Part shown: positions 11,038 to 22,862 of the stretch, piece after piece
How the letters are laid out: each line of letters begins with the position of its first letter
Position numbering within the stretch: position 1 is the first letter of the stretch
Assembly (NCBI RefSeq): GCF_914767665.1
Contig: NC_059505.1
Coordinates: 40,545,506 to 40,609,505, forward strand
Direction: 5' to 3'
Source: Harmonia axyridis
Taxonomy: Eukaryota; Arthropoda; Insecta; Coleoptera; Coccinellidae
DNA: 64,000 nt
Program-made: the position numbers and the translations under genes
Notes under the pieces: generated by a model
Told to the model about the DNA's origin: nothing
The model's input: only the letters and a program-made list of their open reading frames with translations
The model's database searches: none

Positions 11038-11262
11038 TATACAAAATCTGGGGAATGATACAGGATTCAAACTTACTGGTATTAACCCGTTCCTTCTGTC
11101 TATCAATTAATACTGAAATCGTTCCTCAAATACTCTTATTTATGAAAATAAGACAATTCCTTCAACGACACCGTAATAATTTGAATGACAATTTATTTGT
11201 TTGGATTCCGAACACTGACAGGAGAACCAAAAATGGCGGTGTCTGACGTCCAACTAATAGAG
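11038..11262 (+). repeat. Single arm of the TGACGTCA foldback element
   Basis: Close copy of the loop and right arm of the element at 3462-3928 (AATCTGGGGAATGATACAGG, then TTTGGATTCCGAACACTGAC and ATGGCGGTGTCTGACGTC). The left arm is missing. Confidence 0.75.
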
Positions 11263-13630
11263 CGTATTGCCTCTGCAAACTACGTCCATGTGATCAGCCG
11301 TACCTCGCAGCCTGCCATAACCCCTTATCACATCTCCTTGCGTTTTTTCACCCTTCCAACCGTCGCCAATCGTCTGTAGACAGGCAATAGGCCTTCCAGA
11401 TAATTTTAATTGACTGGAATAACAATTTCTAATAACGGTTCCGGTGATCCGTACTAGCGAGGTCGACATTTTTCCGGTTGCTGTAATTATTGCGTCTTAA
11501 GATGGCCGTCAGTTATCTGCCGGTTGTTAGTGGTGAAATATGACGGTGTTTGCATGTAGCAAAGCAATTAGAGAGGTAACGAAGACTCTGGGACTGTGTT
11601 ACGTTAGGAGAATTTTCGATGCAGTCATTTATAATCAATTTCAGGAGGCTGTGAACAGTTTTCCAATAGAAATGATGTATTTTCAGAACGTTGAGTCGTG
11701 ATAGCCTTTTGAAATAGAAAGAAATATCACAACCTCATCGAAAGATTGCTCTATTTACTATTAGTATATCATATGCCACATCAGAATACCAATAAAACAA
11801 TGAAATACAGGAGTTCCTAAATAGAGGGTGCAAAAAAAAGAGAGATTCCTTGGGTAGTGTTGAGAAAAAAGTCCTATAACATAAGCATGCAAAAGTTTTC
11901 TTATACGCTTATAATTTTTACAATAATCTGAGAAATCTGTTATTTTTGTTTGTTCCTCCAATTTTGGAAAACCCTGTATAGGGTTTTCTAATGGGAATGA
12001 AACAATTAGAAATTGTTATAATAGCAACACGTATAATTCTTTGAAATTCACAAATGAGGACTGATTTTGTTGAAAAAAATTATGATTTTTTACACGTATA
12101 TTTACTCTATCAAATGGCATAACTTACTGAATACAAAAAAATTAAGAAATGTCAGAATATAATGCACAGTATCATCATTAACACCATCTTAAATTTTTCC
12201 ATACCTTTTGGAAGGACCCTTCAGTTGCAGCAACATAATATAATGCATAATCCCAAAATTCATCTTAAATAAAACGTGGTAACTTTTAACGAAAAACATA
12301 TTTGAAATAATGCTTTTTGGGTCTATCTCGATTTTCTATCTTCTTTCTTCAGGAATAATAACTATCATAATTATTGTATAATCTAATATTATCAACCCCT
12401 GTGTGCAATTATTTGCTCCTTTTCACCAAATCCTTTCATCTTCTCAGAAAATTTTTTTCGTATTACCGAAAAACCCGCCGGAACGTCATATCTCATCAGA
12501 AATCACTACTACAAAAAATTCCTTCATACAAAATTTGCAGGAAATTTCACGCTCTACCGAAATGCCTCATAAATAACGCAGTGCGTCGCCCTCCCCGAGG
12601 GTTCCGTAAGCTCGGCGGGTCATGTCATCGCGTCTGCACCGCCGATAACTCTTCGGCGGTACAAAAGGCGAGCCGCTTCAATCGCAACGCTCTTATTAAT
12701 TTCTACAACACCTCCTGTGGCACCGGAATGGACCGTGGTCAGGGTTCCGTAGCAGCTTTTGAGTGGTACACGGGACATTAAGTGGTTTTCGTCAGGTCGT
12801 CGTAATTCAAGAGCGGCAAGTACGCGTTTAAGCGCCGATGTTGTCTGTGAGATGGCAGATAAGGCGACTTGTCTTCAGGAGATAATCGATAAGTTGTATA
12901 GTATTTTTAGGTCAATCATACATTCCATAAGCTGAAGAAAGGGTAAATTTGGCTTGGACTTGTCTTGTATGTTTCCACTTAATACCAACAATCTGAGGGG
13001 CCATTGATACAAGTTGCAGAAGGAAAAGTTCAAGACCATCCTTCGTCAGATCTTTCTGTCTAATTGAGTGTTCGACGCCTGGAATCATCTGCCTCTTCAG
13101 AGGTCTTTGGTGCTTCTTCTGTGAACGTTTTCAAGAATATGTATGATAGCTTTATTCGGAGAAAATATATTTGGGATATCTATGTGTATGATGGTTTCTG
13201 CCATCCAACTCTTTGAGTTGTTTTATCTCTCTCTTGCTATGAAGTGTACTATCAACTGATTATTTAATGTCATCTGGTATATTTAGAGTTACCTAGTCAA
13301 ATTATTTTCTAGTAATCCTCAGGAAGAAATCAATTCTAAGTTTTGATACTTATTTACTCAATATGTAGCGAAGATTATTAAATATTGGATAAACTAACAT
13401 AATCATCTCTTAAGAGTAGGAATACTCGTTATGAATATATTATATGGACTTTTTTCTTAAAATTTATTCAAGAATTCTCTCATTCTCCTTTTTACCTCCA
13501 ATTATGAGAAATTTGATTAAAATCCTATATGACCCTATGGGAGTTTATAGCAGATATAACTATCGACACCGCCATACTTTACTCAACTAAGAATTCTGCG
13601 TTTCAACTTGTCAGATGAGTATGGTATAAC
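11263..13630. other. Intron stretch with one dispersed repeat piece
   Basis: About 11812-11985 is a minus-strand copy of dispersed repeat G (GGGTGCAAAAAAAAGAGAGA, ending AACCCTGTATAGGG). About 12580-12780 is a GC-rich patch with CCGCCGATAACTCTTCGGCGG, a 21-base hairpin-like word. The open frame 12374-12781 over it has no familiar motif and no splice support; not accepted as a gene. Confidence 0.4.
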
Positions 13631-14090
13631 TAAGATGCATAGAAAACCTGGTGTGTCTACCTATACCAGTAAAACTTTCAGACAAAACGGGAGATTTTTC
13701 AGATTTATACCTACTCGATTTCGAGGGATCGCGTCTGTTTCAGATGGCGCATACATCGTTTATATTTGACATTTCTCTCGATTCTCGGCTCTCGTGACTT
13801 TTGAGTATAGAACAATAATATTTGATATTCTATGCTTGTGACAATCCTCTATAATCTGTCATTATATTCCATTCATTTCATTAAAAATTTGATAGGAACT
13901 GAATTGTAATTTATTGTGAAAGTTTGTAAAGTCTAAAATCAGTATTTCATTTGTAAAGGGCGCCAGCGGGAATTCGAAAATTTCTGAAGAGCGCCACCTT
14001 ACAGAACTCTGGTGAAGCAGAACACCATAGCAACAGGTGGATATCTCAAAAAGTCTGAAACAAAATCGAATCAGTACACACACCAGGGAT
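13631..14090. repeat. Dispersed repeat K, copy 1
   Basis: The beginning (TAAGATGCATAGAAAACCTG) and the main part (CTCTCGATTCTCGGCTCTCG through CAACAGGTGGATATCTC) recur at 59848-59882 and 60828-61136. The second locus is split by DD41D copy 8. No protein recognised. Confidence 0.8.
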
Positions 14091-14975
14091 TATATGCATC
14101 TTAACGATGACATTTGACAGCTGTCAAACGAAAAACATTAAATAACAGATCATTTCCACCCCAAACTTCTCGTCGATACACACTGTATTTCTGAAAACAA
14201 AGTCATCTGTTCGGCGATTTCTAAATATAGGTAACTGACATAAAAACGCGAGGCTTTTCATCACGTCCTACGCTAAGAGAACCGGCTGTTGAATAAATGA
14301 CATTCAAACATGTCCATTTTCGTACTCTCAATGACGAATATTGTAATTGTTACTGACGCAAAAAAATGAGTCAAGATATATGTAAAATGAGAGACAGGAC
14401 GTCCGTTCGGACTTATAAGGTGTCCATTTCGAGTTGTACTATACATTGATCGGACTCTGAGCCAGTGGCGTATCTTCAGAACGGGATTTAAGGTTGTAGC
14501 AACGTTTTTGAATTTAAAATTTAGAAATAAAGAAGAAACTGCTAATCGATGGATTCTAATCTACATTAAATTAATTACTTCATATTATATTCTTTTGATT
14601 TTGCTTTATTAAAAGATGAACTACAGCTAATGGATTTGATTGTAATTTTTCAAATCAATATTTATTATACATATAATGGGTGTTTTTAGGAGCTTGAGAA
14701 CTTTCTATGATAATACAAGACAGAAATATTGTTGGAATGAATTTAATAATATTTATTATAATCTAACAAATATTTTTTAAATATGATTTCTAGTATATGT
14801 TCGCAGCGGCTATGAGTTACATAGTCCATTCAATCTGTTTAATTTTTCACTACTTTTTCCAATAAATATGGCCTTATAGTAGCTTATCTATTGGCTTTCA
14901 ATGCTTCAAGAGTTGCTGATTTGTCCATTAAACCAATGACCTAACATTCAATTCTGATAGATGTAATGGTTCAGG
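14091..14975. other. Intron spacer
   Basis: AT-rich, no recognisable gene. TGACAGCTGTCAA at about 14115 is a palindromic word also present within the DD41D ends, so it may be chance or a small relic. Confidence 0.35.
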
Positions 14976-15411
14976 TAGGGATTCATCAAGCCAAGTAGCT
15001 TGATTATTTGACTATTTGACTTGAAAATCAAGCTCGTGAAAAATTGCATACTTGAGCTTGACTTGATTTCAGATATTTATTGCTTGACTTGATACCAAGC
15101 TCCTTGATATCACTTGAGCTTGATATGCACGCGTCATACGGCATATATTTCTGCAATCTCGTGCGCGCTTAGACTAATTACTCGAGCGCCGAGAGACTGA
15201 AGCATTCGCCAGTGTGACTTTATTAGTAGTTTTCTCACATTTCTATGAAATCTATTGGTAGATTTTGGTAGTTACAGAAATATCTTTCCAAACTTGGCCC
15301 AAATAGCCAAGGATTTTTTATCAACGCCAGCATCTTCAGCTACTGTTGAAAGACAATTTTCCAAAGCTGCTCTTAAAGTTTAAAAAACCCGCAATAGGTT
15401 AAGCGACAAAT
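14976..15411 (+). mobile_element. Non-autonomous hAT element, 3'-truncated
   Basis: Left end TAGGGATTCATCAAGCC with CAAGT/ACTTG subterminal repeats, then the hAT C-terminal dimerisation stretch (KDFLSTPASS-like, then a Glu-Arg-Gln motif) broken by stops. The right end is lost after the GCGACAAA near 15411. Confidence 0.75.
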
Positions 15412-15649
15412 TTCCGACCCTCTTCTTAATTTCCACCAATCACAAACGCTCAATTTTGAATAACAAATGGTTTCTATTTGGAAAAACTGCGAGACAACTC
15501 TTGTCTGCAGATTTTTCGGGTTCACCCGCGGCAAAACTTGACAGCTGTTGCCATGAAATGAACACTTTTATACTGTAGTATGTTTTTAATAGCATAAGAC
15601 CTCTTTATGAGCATGTTTGATAGGTTGAGTACGAAGAGTAGGTATATTA

Positions 15650-16325
15650 TACAGGGTGGCCATTTGAAAACGAAACAGACGAGATTACAGACGAAATAAA
15701 GTTTTTCGATAGAAATGCTCGGACAGGTCGATTTCTATCTCGAGGGGGACAACTTAAGATGTAGGTAACGGACGCATAGCGCTTCAACCCTTGCTGCTAC
15801 AACCCCCACCCCCAATTTTTGAATAGGGAAGATGGGGTGAGTGATACCTCAATTTAAAGGTATTTTTATACTGATTTCAGCACAGTAATTGTTTTTTCAT
15901 TGTATGCATTAGTTCTCGAAATATTCATGCGTTAGTTAGTTAGGAAGGAAGCCACAGTCATGGTTGTTTTGAAGCTCAAAATGTCGATTTTTCACAAAAC
16001 ACTACAAGTGCCATGAAAACACCACTTCATTTTCAAATACTTAGTTAAGAATATTTCGAGAACTAATGCATAAAATGAAAAAACAATTACTGTGCTGAAA
16101 TCAGTATAAAAATACCTTTAAATTGAGGTATCACTCACCCCATCTTCTCTAGTCAAAAATTGGGGGTGGGGGTTGTAGTAGCAAGGGTTGAAGCGCTACG
16201 CGTCCGTAACCTACATCTTAAGTTGTCCCTCTCGAAACAGAAATCGACCTGTCCGAGCATTTCTATCGAAAAACTTTATTTCGTCTGTAATCTCGTCTGT
16301 TTCGTTTTCAAATGGCCACCATGTA
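15650..16325. mobile_element. Foldback element, complete copy 2
   Basis: 676 bp with terminal inverted repeats TACAGGGTGGCCATTTG (left) and its near-complement CAAATGGCCACCATGTA (right), placed within TA-rich sequence. The arms of about 280 bases are almost perfectly complementary around a loop near 15950-16040. It is a nearly identical copy of 1-516. No protein coded. Confidence 0.85.
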
Positions 16326-16988
16326 TATTGTAAACAATCCCGCATTCTTGCGGATCCGCGGGATTGGTAATTTTTATCCCGCGGATTTGCGGGATCGATA
16401 TTTTAGTGCGGGTGGGGGTGGTGATATTTTCAACATGTTGTATTGGCTCGCAGAAATCAAAACGGCCAGATCGCAACGTTCCTCGCTGAGTTGCACGCGA
16501 ATCAAACCTCCAATTGAAAGTCACGATTCGGCCGATGAAAATTTTATGCGCCACGACTTCCCAGCCCTTATCAGATCAGCTGTCCACGCAGCGACATCTA
16601 TCATCTCGCGAGAGCAACGATCTTCCACCTGGAGCGAAAACGGCAGAGCCAACCTCCAATAAATAACCACCTTATCCAATTATAAGCAAGACAAACGCTG
16701 TAATTATTATTGGAAGAGGGAATGGTGGTTCTCGAATCTCGGAGAAATATTGGCCGAAATTTTAGTTGAGCCAAGTTTGAAGGAATGCAATCTGGCAGCA
16801 ATTGTTTAAGGAAAGCGAAATACACTTGAGAACTACTGATGGTTTCTAATCCAGATATTATTCTGGGAAAAAACCAATATTAGCTTCTTATTCTCTAGAG
16901 ATATGTGAACTTTTACCATACAAAATACCTTTTAAGTCTTTTTGGGGGTTTTTTAGCTGCATGAGAAGTTTCGACGGTTGCTGTCTAT
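16326..16988. other. Intron spacer
   Basis: 16330-16680 is moderately GC-rich and contains GCGGATCCGCGGG-type short palindromes. The frame 16312-16662 overlapping it starts inside the foldback end and has no recognisable domain. Confidence 0.35.
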
Positions 16989-17058
16989 TAGGGAATCATC
17001 AAGCCGAGTATATTTTAACCAACTGCTTGACTTGAAAATGAAGATCGTGAAAAATTAC
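16989..17058 (+). repeat. hAT left-end fragment
   Basis: About 70 bases matching the left end of the CAAGT-rich hAT family (GGAATCATCAAGCCGAGTA, TTGACTTGAAAATGAAG), without the rest of the element. Confidence 0.7.
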
Positions 17059-17219
17059 CGCAGAATTTCAGAGGGATCTCGCATTTGCGGAATTGGATTC
17101 CCTAGTTGAAAAGAATCCCTTTGAGAAAAAAAAATAAGGAAAGTACTGACGAAAAATTGCGATTTCATCCATTGTTGGACTAACAATGCCATGCAGAAAT
17201 TTGTCAGCAGCGCCTGTAA

Positions 17220-18045
17220 AGGGATTCATCAAGCCAAGTAGCTTGACATTTTAACAAACTACTTGAATTGAAGATCAAGCTCGTGAAAAATTACATACTT
17301 GAGCTTGACTTGACTTGATTTTAGATATTTATTGTTTGACTTGATATCAAGCTACTTGATATTACCTGAGCTTGATATGCACGCGTTGCACGGCATATAT
17401 TTCTGCAATTTCTTGCGCGCTTAGACTGAATATGGGGATTCTTCGAGCGCCAAGAGACTGAAGCATTCGCCAGTGTGACTTTATTAGTAGTTTTCTCACA
17501 TTTCTATAAAATCTATTGGTAGATTTTGGTAGTTTCGGAAATATCTTTACAATCTTGGCTATTGAGCAAGGATTTTTCATGAACGCCAGCATCTTCAGCT
17601 CCTGTTGAAAGACAATTTTCCAGAGCTGCTCTTACAGTTAAAAAACACGCAATAGGTTAGTCGACAAATCTATAAGATGCCTCATGTGTCTTAGATCCTA
17701 GATGGAAAATTATGAAATCAAGCAAAGCCTGGAGGTCTCTCAATATTGAGACACTTTTTTTATCATTTTTCATTTTGTTATGATTTATAGTGATTTAATT
17801 TATGTTTCTATTTCAAAAAAGTTGATATTTTCACAATAAGTTTAATGAATAAAAGTGTTTTTTGCAAGGTTCCTTCTCATTTCATAATTTTTTATTGATG
17901 TGACACTACCAATAAAATCAAGTACTTGATTAATAAATACTTGACTTGAGATTAAAAAAAAGACTTCCTGACTTGAGTTTTACTTGAAATCAAGTTGAGC
18001 TCAAGCCAAGTGGCTTGAAAATGAAGCCAAGCCGTGAATCCCTGT
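17220..18045 (+). mobile_element. Non-autonomous hAT element with C-terminal dimerisation remnant
   Basis: 826 bp, left end AGGGATTCATCAAGCC and right end CCGTGAATCCCTGT, flanked by GCCTGTAA (17212-17219) and GCCTGTAT (18046-18053), a 7/8 match to the 8-bp target duplication usual for hAT. Both ends are packed with CAAGT/ACTTG words. The middle codes, with frameshifts, the end of a hAT transposase (TRNRL, then DKSIRCLMCL). No catalytic region is left, so it must depend on another element. Confidence 0.85.
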
Positions 18046-18679
18046 GCCTGTATAACTCCTCGACGTCTGAATCAACCCAAAGACGTTCTATTATGGTAAT
18101 ACTGATTGATCCTTCGATTACCTGACCAATTAGCCCACTCAGACCAGCCAGAACTACTTTCTTCATTGATGTTAACGTCGAAGAGTTGGTTATTGGGCAT
18201 CGCCCGCACGTTCAGCTCTTCCGCTGACGTAACGACAGAGGCGTTGGTAACGACGCCTAGGCGTTGGCGCCGCCGATTGACGTTCGCCGCCTGCTCGATT
18301 ATGACCGGAGCACCATTTGCATATGGAAATGAGGAGAATGCGAAATGCGTGAAGAATGCAGGACGTCCAGACAATTCGAAGAATTTTACGAGTAGGATGA
18401 ATTTTTCACATTGATGACACTTATGGCATTTTTTTTTGGAAGCTGGTTTTACGGCCTGTGCGTTATATCATTTCTGAGCGCTCGTTCATTAAAAACTGAA
18501 CAAGAGGCAGAGTTCAAATTTTGAGTGTTGATATGGATTAATAATTTCATGATACTGCTGAAATTTTAAGTTAATCAGATGATCGGAACCATAGAAAATT
18601 GACGAAGAATGTTGGAAGAGAAATATACAATATTTTCGTGCTTACCGATACGATTGAGTTGATATTTCGCATGTATATA
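18046..18679. other. Intron spacer, with a CpG-rich patch
   Basis: 18130-18330 has repeated GGCGTTGGTAACGACGC-like words and CpG; open frames on both strands there are long because stops are scarce, not because of a recognisable protein. Confidence 0.35.
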
Positions 18680-19798
18680 AGGCCAATTGGAAAGTCCCCG
18701 GTCTGATGCACAGATGGCGATGCTAGTATTAAATCCATATGATTTTTAGTTAGTACCAACCTTCAAACGATACGTGTCAAAATTTGACAGCAGTATGACC
18801 ATTAGTTTGTAAGATATTGCGTTGTGAGTGTAGCAACTTGTTATTTGAAAAAAGATGGAAAAAAAAATTTCGTGTGCTGATAAAATATTGCTTTTTGAAG
18901 GGAAAAAATACAGTTGAAGCAAAATCTTGGCTTGATGAAGAGTTTTCGGGGTCTGCACCAGAAAAATCAACCATCATTGATTTGTATGCTAAGTTTAAAC
19001 GTGGTGAAATGTACCGAAGACGGCGATCGCAGTGGACGCCCAAAAGAGGCTGTCACCGACGAAAAATCAAAAAGGTTCACAAGATAAATTTGAATGACTA
19101 TGAAGTGAAGTTGATCGAGATAGCAGACATTATTATCATATCATCTGAACGTGTATATCATATCATTCTCGAATATTTGTACATGAGAAAGCTGTGTGCA
19201 AAATGGGTGCCACGCGAGCTCACAATCGATCAAAAGCAACAACGTGTTAATGATTCTCGGCATTGTTTGAAGCTGTTTAAGTGAAATAAACCTCAATATT
19301 TGTCACGATATGTGACAATGGATGAAACATGACTCCTTCATTTCACTCCGGAGTCCAATCGACAGTCAGCTGAGTAGACTGTGCACGATGAACCGAATCT
19401 AAAGCGAGGAAAAACTCAACAGTCAGCTGGCAAGGTTATGGCATCAGCATTCTGGGATGCGCAACGTTTAATATTCATTGATTACCTCCAAAGGTACCAG
19501 GCCATCAACAGCGATTATTATATAGCGTTATTGGATCGTTCAAAGGATGAATTGTTAAAAAACGGCACCATTCGAAGAAAAAAAGGTGCTGTTTCATCAA
19601 GACAATGTGCCGTGTCACAAATCAATGAAAACAATGGCAAAATTGCATGAATTGGGCTTCGAATTGCTTCTGCAACCACCGTATTCGCCAGATCTGCCCC
19701 CCTGCGACTTTTTCCTGTTCTCAGAACTCGAAAGAATGCTCGCTGGAAAGAAATTTAGCGCTAATGAAGAAGTAATCGCCGAAACTGAAGCCTGTTAT
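18680..19798 (+). pseudogene. DD34D mariner pseudogene (copy A), 3' end replaced
   Basis: Left end AGGCCAATTGGAAAGTCCCC after TATA (18675-18679). The frame from about 18854 reads KKFRVLIKYCFLKGKNTVEA (helix-turn-helix), later MRKLCAKWVPRELT, and MDET with the first catalytic aspartate. A stop at 19282-19284, another in the MDET-x-LLHF stretch and a frameshift after 19560 break it. HQDNVPCHKS and CDFFLFSELER are readable in the last frame. At about 19798 it stops within a Glu-Ala-Cys stretch and continues as repeat H, so the right terminal repeat is missing. Confidence 0.88.
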
Positions 19799-20126
19799 GG
19801 ATCAAACTGCAAACACTCTTATAAAACTAGGTATTTGCAGAAATATAAAAAAAAATGAGAGTCCTCGTCGCCACCATTTTTTCCATAAGAATCCCATTAA
19901 CTCATGAATCGTTGAGTTTTTACCCAAGGCATGGATATTGCTGAAATTGCCATCAAAAAAGCTATTCAATGATGGTATAATACACTTGGTGCGGCAATAA
20001 GGAAGCAGTAATCTGTTTCTAGAGATTATTGTCTCAAACGTGAAAATGAAAATATTCAGGACAAAATTATGATTAGTTTTCCATAAACGTCTAATAGGTC
20101 ATCGCAGAGAATCACTCTGTATACAA
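19799..20126 (+). repeat. Dispersed repeat H, copy 1 (partial)
   Basis: Shares long stretches with 43865-44432 and 53619-54150: GTATTTGCAGAAATA, CGCCACCATTTTTTCCATAA, TTTCCATAAACGTCTAATAG and so on. No coding sequence recognised. It is fused to a mariner at its left. Confidence 0.75.
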
Positions 20127-20626
20127 TTCGAGATGTGCAATGCAAATATGTAATAAAATGGACTTATAAGAGATAGATGAATGAGATGAAATACTTATAA
20201 AAAGAAATTCTTAAAATATCTTAAATCAATTTGTCGATTGTGTCAAGTTCAATGTCAACAAATGAATTGTTAGTGTTGCTTGCAATGTCCTATGATTCTT
20301 CGTTTAGGAATGCGACAGGAAGTGATAAATTTGGGAAAACATGTTGATAGTTTATCAATTTATGCAATTCCCGAGGAAGAAATTCATGTAATAATAGTGG
20401 TCCATATCCGTTGCTTATCGGTAGAAAGTGTTTCTTTATCAGGAAGATTCTAATTGATGTTTGGATAAGAGAAACCATCAAGAATAAGCTCTTGAATATT
20501 GACTAATTTATTTAACAACTTTGGAGAATCTGGGTAACCCTATTCAACTGGTTTTGAAATTTTTTTGCCAATTTTTTTGAGGACGCTTGTAAACTTTGGG
20601 ACAACTTTAAATTTTCAGATTTTCTA
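20127..20626. other. Intron spacer
   Basis: AT-rich, nothing recognised; it may include the 3' side of the minus-strand frame at 20627-21465. Confidence 0.35.
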
Positions 20627-21465
20627 CTATTCTCGAAGTGCAGTACTGAAACCGCCAAGACGGTAAAACTGGCAACGTCGACGATAGGCACTGATGGATA
20701 TCATTAAAATGAGTGCGTATCCGATTTTGGTAATAGGACCCGTACCCATCTTATTGTTACCGATGGGTTCGTCCTTCCAATTGGTAATTGCTTGCCAATT
20801 GAAGCAGCCGGAGATATTAATGTTGCAGTATAACGATATGATTGCCGTTGCCATGATTGGACGTAAAGCACTCAACACATATCGTCGTTTTTCTAGAGGA
20901 CTAAGCACTTGGAAGGAATTGAACAAATGGGAAGATAAATGACATTGGAAATTATCGAGTAATCTGCAGATTTTCTCCAATTTGTCGACGTTAAGTGGGA
21001 AACTGGAACGTGGGTTTATACCTGGTGGTTCTTGAGCGAGGAGAAGTCTGTGGAAGACGTAAACGAAACCAAACTTCTTAAGTTTACCATCACATTGAAT
21101 AGAAGTAAGAATATGGAATAATTCGAGTTACAATTAGCGTTTAACGTACTTTTCGACAATTTTGATCCACATCTTCGAGAAATAAAACGCCAAGAACCCA
21201 ATGAGCGAAGATACAACGTTGCTGGTGATCGATCGGCTTGAGTTTTTTGTTTTCGGAATTTTGGAAACCTTAAGACATAAATCTTTATGCAAAATACTTT
21301 TTTTTTTCACTATTGGCGGCCGAGAAGGTGCTTCACGTCGACTCAAAAATGCTTTAGTTTTGTGAACCCCATTACATAGATTATATTGTTTTACTTTGTG
21401 CACCACCTTTTTGGTTTCAATACTGTATAGTAATTGTAGTAAAACGCCTATATTCCTACCTGAGA
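20627..21465 (-). pseudogene. Unidentified minus-strand coding-like block with two in-frame stops
   Basis: On the minus strand one frame is open from about 21465 to the stop at 20627, about 280 codons, except for two stops only one codon apart (TAA at 21136-21134 and TAA at 21130-21128). The part before the stops ends SKMWIKIVEKYVKR; the part after starts LELFHILTSIQCDGKLKKFG and ends FYRLGGFSTALRE. Hydrophobic stretches SSLIGFLAFYF, RPIMATAIISLY and IGYALILMISI could be membrane segments. Composition is not repeat-like, and the frame is kept on both sides of the stops. The upstream side is cut by a hAT insertion at 21466. I do not recognise the protein. It may be a decayed nested gene, a retrocopy, or two exons read with an unseen intron. 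Confidence 0.45.
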
Positions 21466-22284
21466 CTATGGATTCATCTAGCCAAGTAGCTTGAGATTTT
21501 AACCAACTATTTGACTTGAAAATCAACCTCATGAAAAATTACATAATTGAGCTTGACTTGACTTGAATTTAGATATTTATTGCTTGACTTGATATCAAGC
21601 TACTTGCTATAACTTGAGCTTGATATGCACGCGTCGCACGGCATATATTTCTGCAATCTCGTGTGCGCTTAGACTAAATAAGGGGATTCCTCGAGCGCTG
21701 AGAGGCTGAAGCATTCGCCAGTGTGACTTTATTAGTAGTTTTCTCACATTTCTATGAAATCTTTTGTTAGATTTTGGTAGTTACAGAAATATCTTCCCAA
21801 ACTTGGCCAAAATGGGTAAGGATTTTTCATCAACGCCAGCATCTTCAGCTCCTTTTGAAGATAATTTTCCAAAGCTGCTCTTACAGTTACAAAAACCCGC
21901 AATAGGTTAGGCGACAAATCTATAAGATGTCTCATGTGTCTTAGATCCTGGATGGAAAATTATTCATTAAAAAAAAAAAAACCTGGAGGTTTCTCAATAT
22001 TAAGAATTTTTATTTTTTTCATTTTGTTATGATTTACAGTGCTTTAATTCATGTTTCTATTTCAAAAAAGATAATATTTTCGGTTTTTTTTGAACAATAA
22101 GTTCAATAAATAGAAGGTTTCTTCTCATTCCATAATTTTTTTATCAATGTGACACTACACAATAAAACTGCTAAAAATCAAGTAGCTGGATATGATTCAA
22201 GTACTTGATAAATAAATACTTGACTTGACTTGAGATTGAAAAACTACTACTTGACTTGAATGTCAAGCCAAGCCGTGAACCCCT
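21466..22284 (+). mobile_element. Non-autonomous hAT element with dimerisation remnant, copy 3
   Basis: 819 bp. Left end resembles TATGGATTCATCTAGCC, right end CCGTGAACCCCT. Flanks ACCTGAGA (21458-21465) and ACCTAGGA (22285-22292) match at 6 of 8 bases. The middle holds the same hAT tail (NIFPNLAKMGKDF-like; TKTRNRLGDKSIRC) with frameshifts. CAAGTAGCTTGA words crowd both ends. It sits exactly at the 5' edge of the unidentified minus-strand frame. Confidence 0.8.
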
Positions 22285-22862
22285 ACCTAGGACTTCAAAC
22301 AATAATCGAAACAAAAAACACCAGCAGTTAAGTAACGATTCAAAGTATTAACCGAAAGAATTCAACATATCTCCGCTAAACTCCATTCTCACATAACCTA
22401 GAAGCGATATGACGTTGACATTTCGACTGATTGACGTCCGCAGGATATTTCCGCATATGGTTTAGCCAGATCTCACCTCACAGCGCAGCTAGGAGAGCGT
22501 AAAAGTCAGCCAGAATGTCTGGTAATTTAATACGACATTAACCATTTCGAATTCCCCATATTCCGGTAATAACAGACATATTTTCCCAACGCTATTGCCT
22601 TTTCCATTTCGCAGGCAACTACGTATATTTGTGTTATGGAACGGGTTCAACATCTGCATCGATAAATCACGCGAGAGAGTGCGTGAAGAAGGTTTTTTTG
22701 AATTGCTATTTCTGGATCAGGGGAAGATTGAGAGAGTGTGATTGGAAAGAAGGTTATTCGACAGAAAATAACTGTACCTATTTTGAACAATCATAAAAAT
22801 GATTGAATATAATTCGCGAAATATAGAGTAACACAAAAAAGTAAACATTGATGAAGAATATA
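22285..22862. other. Intron spacer
   Basis: No gene or repeat recognised. Confidence 0.35.

Noticed and set aside
12374..12781. Open frame of 135 codons
   Set aside because: No recognisable domain, starts in very AT-rich sequence and runs across a GC-rich patch where stops are rare; no splice context tying it to the integrin gene.
16312..16662. Open frame of 116 codons
   Set aside because: Begins inside the right end of the foldback element and has no familiar motif; likely fortuitous.
18072..18414. Overlapping open frames of 100 and 102 codons on both strands
   Set aside because: Both strands are open because of CpG-rich composition with few stops; no domain recognised.
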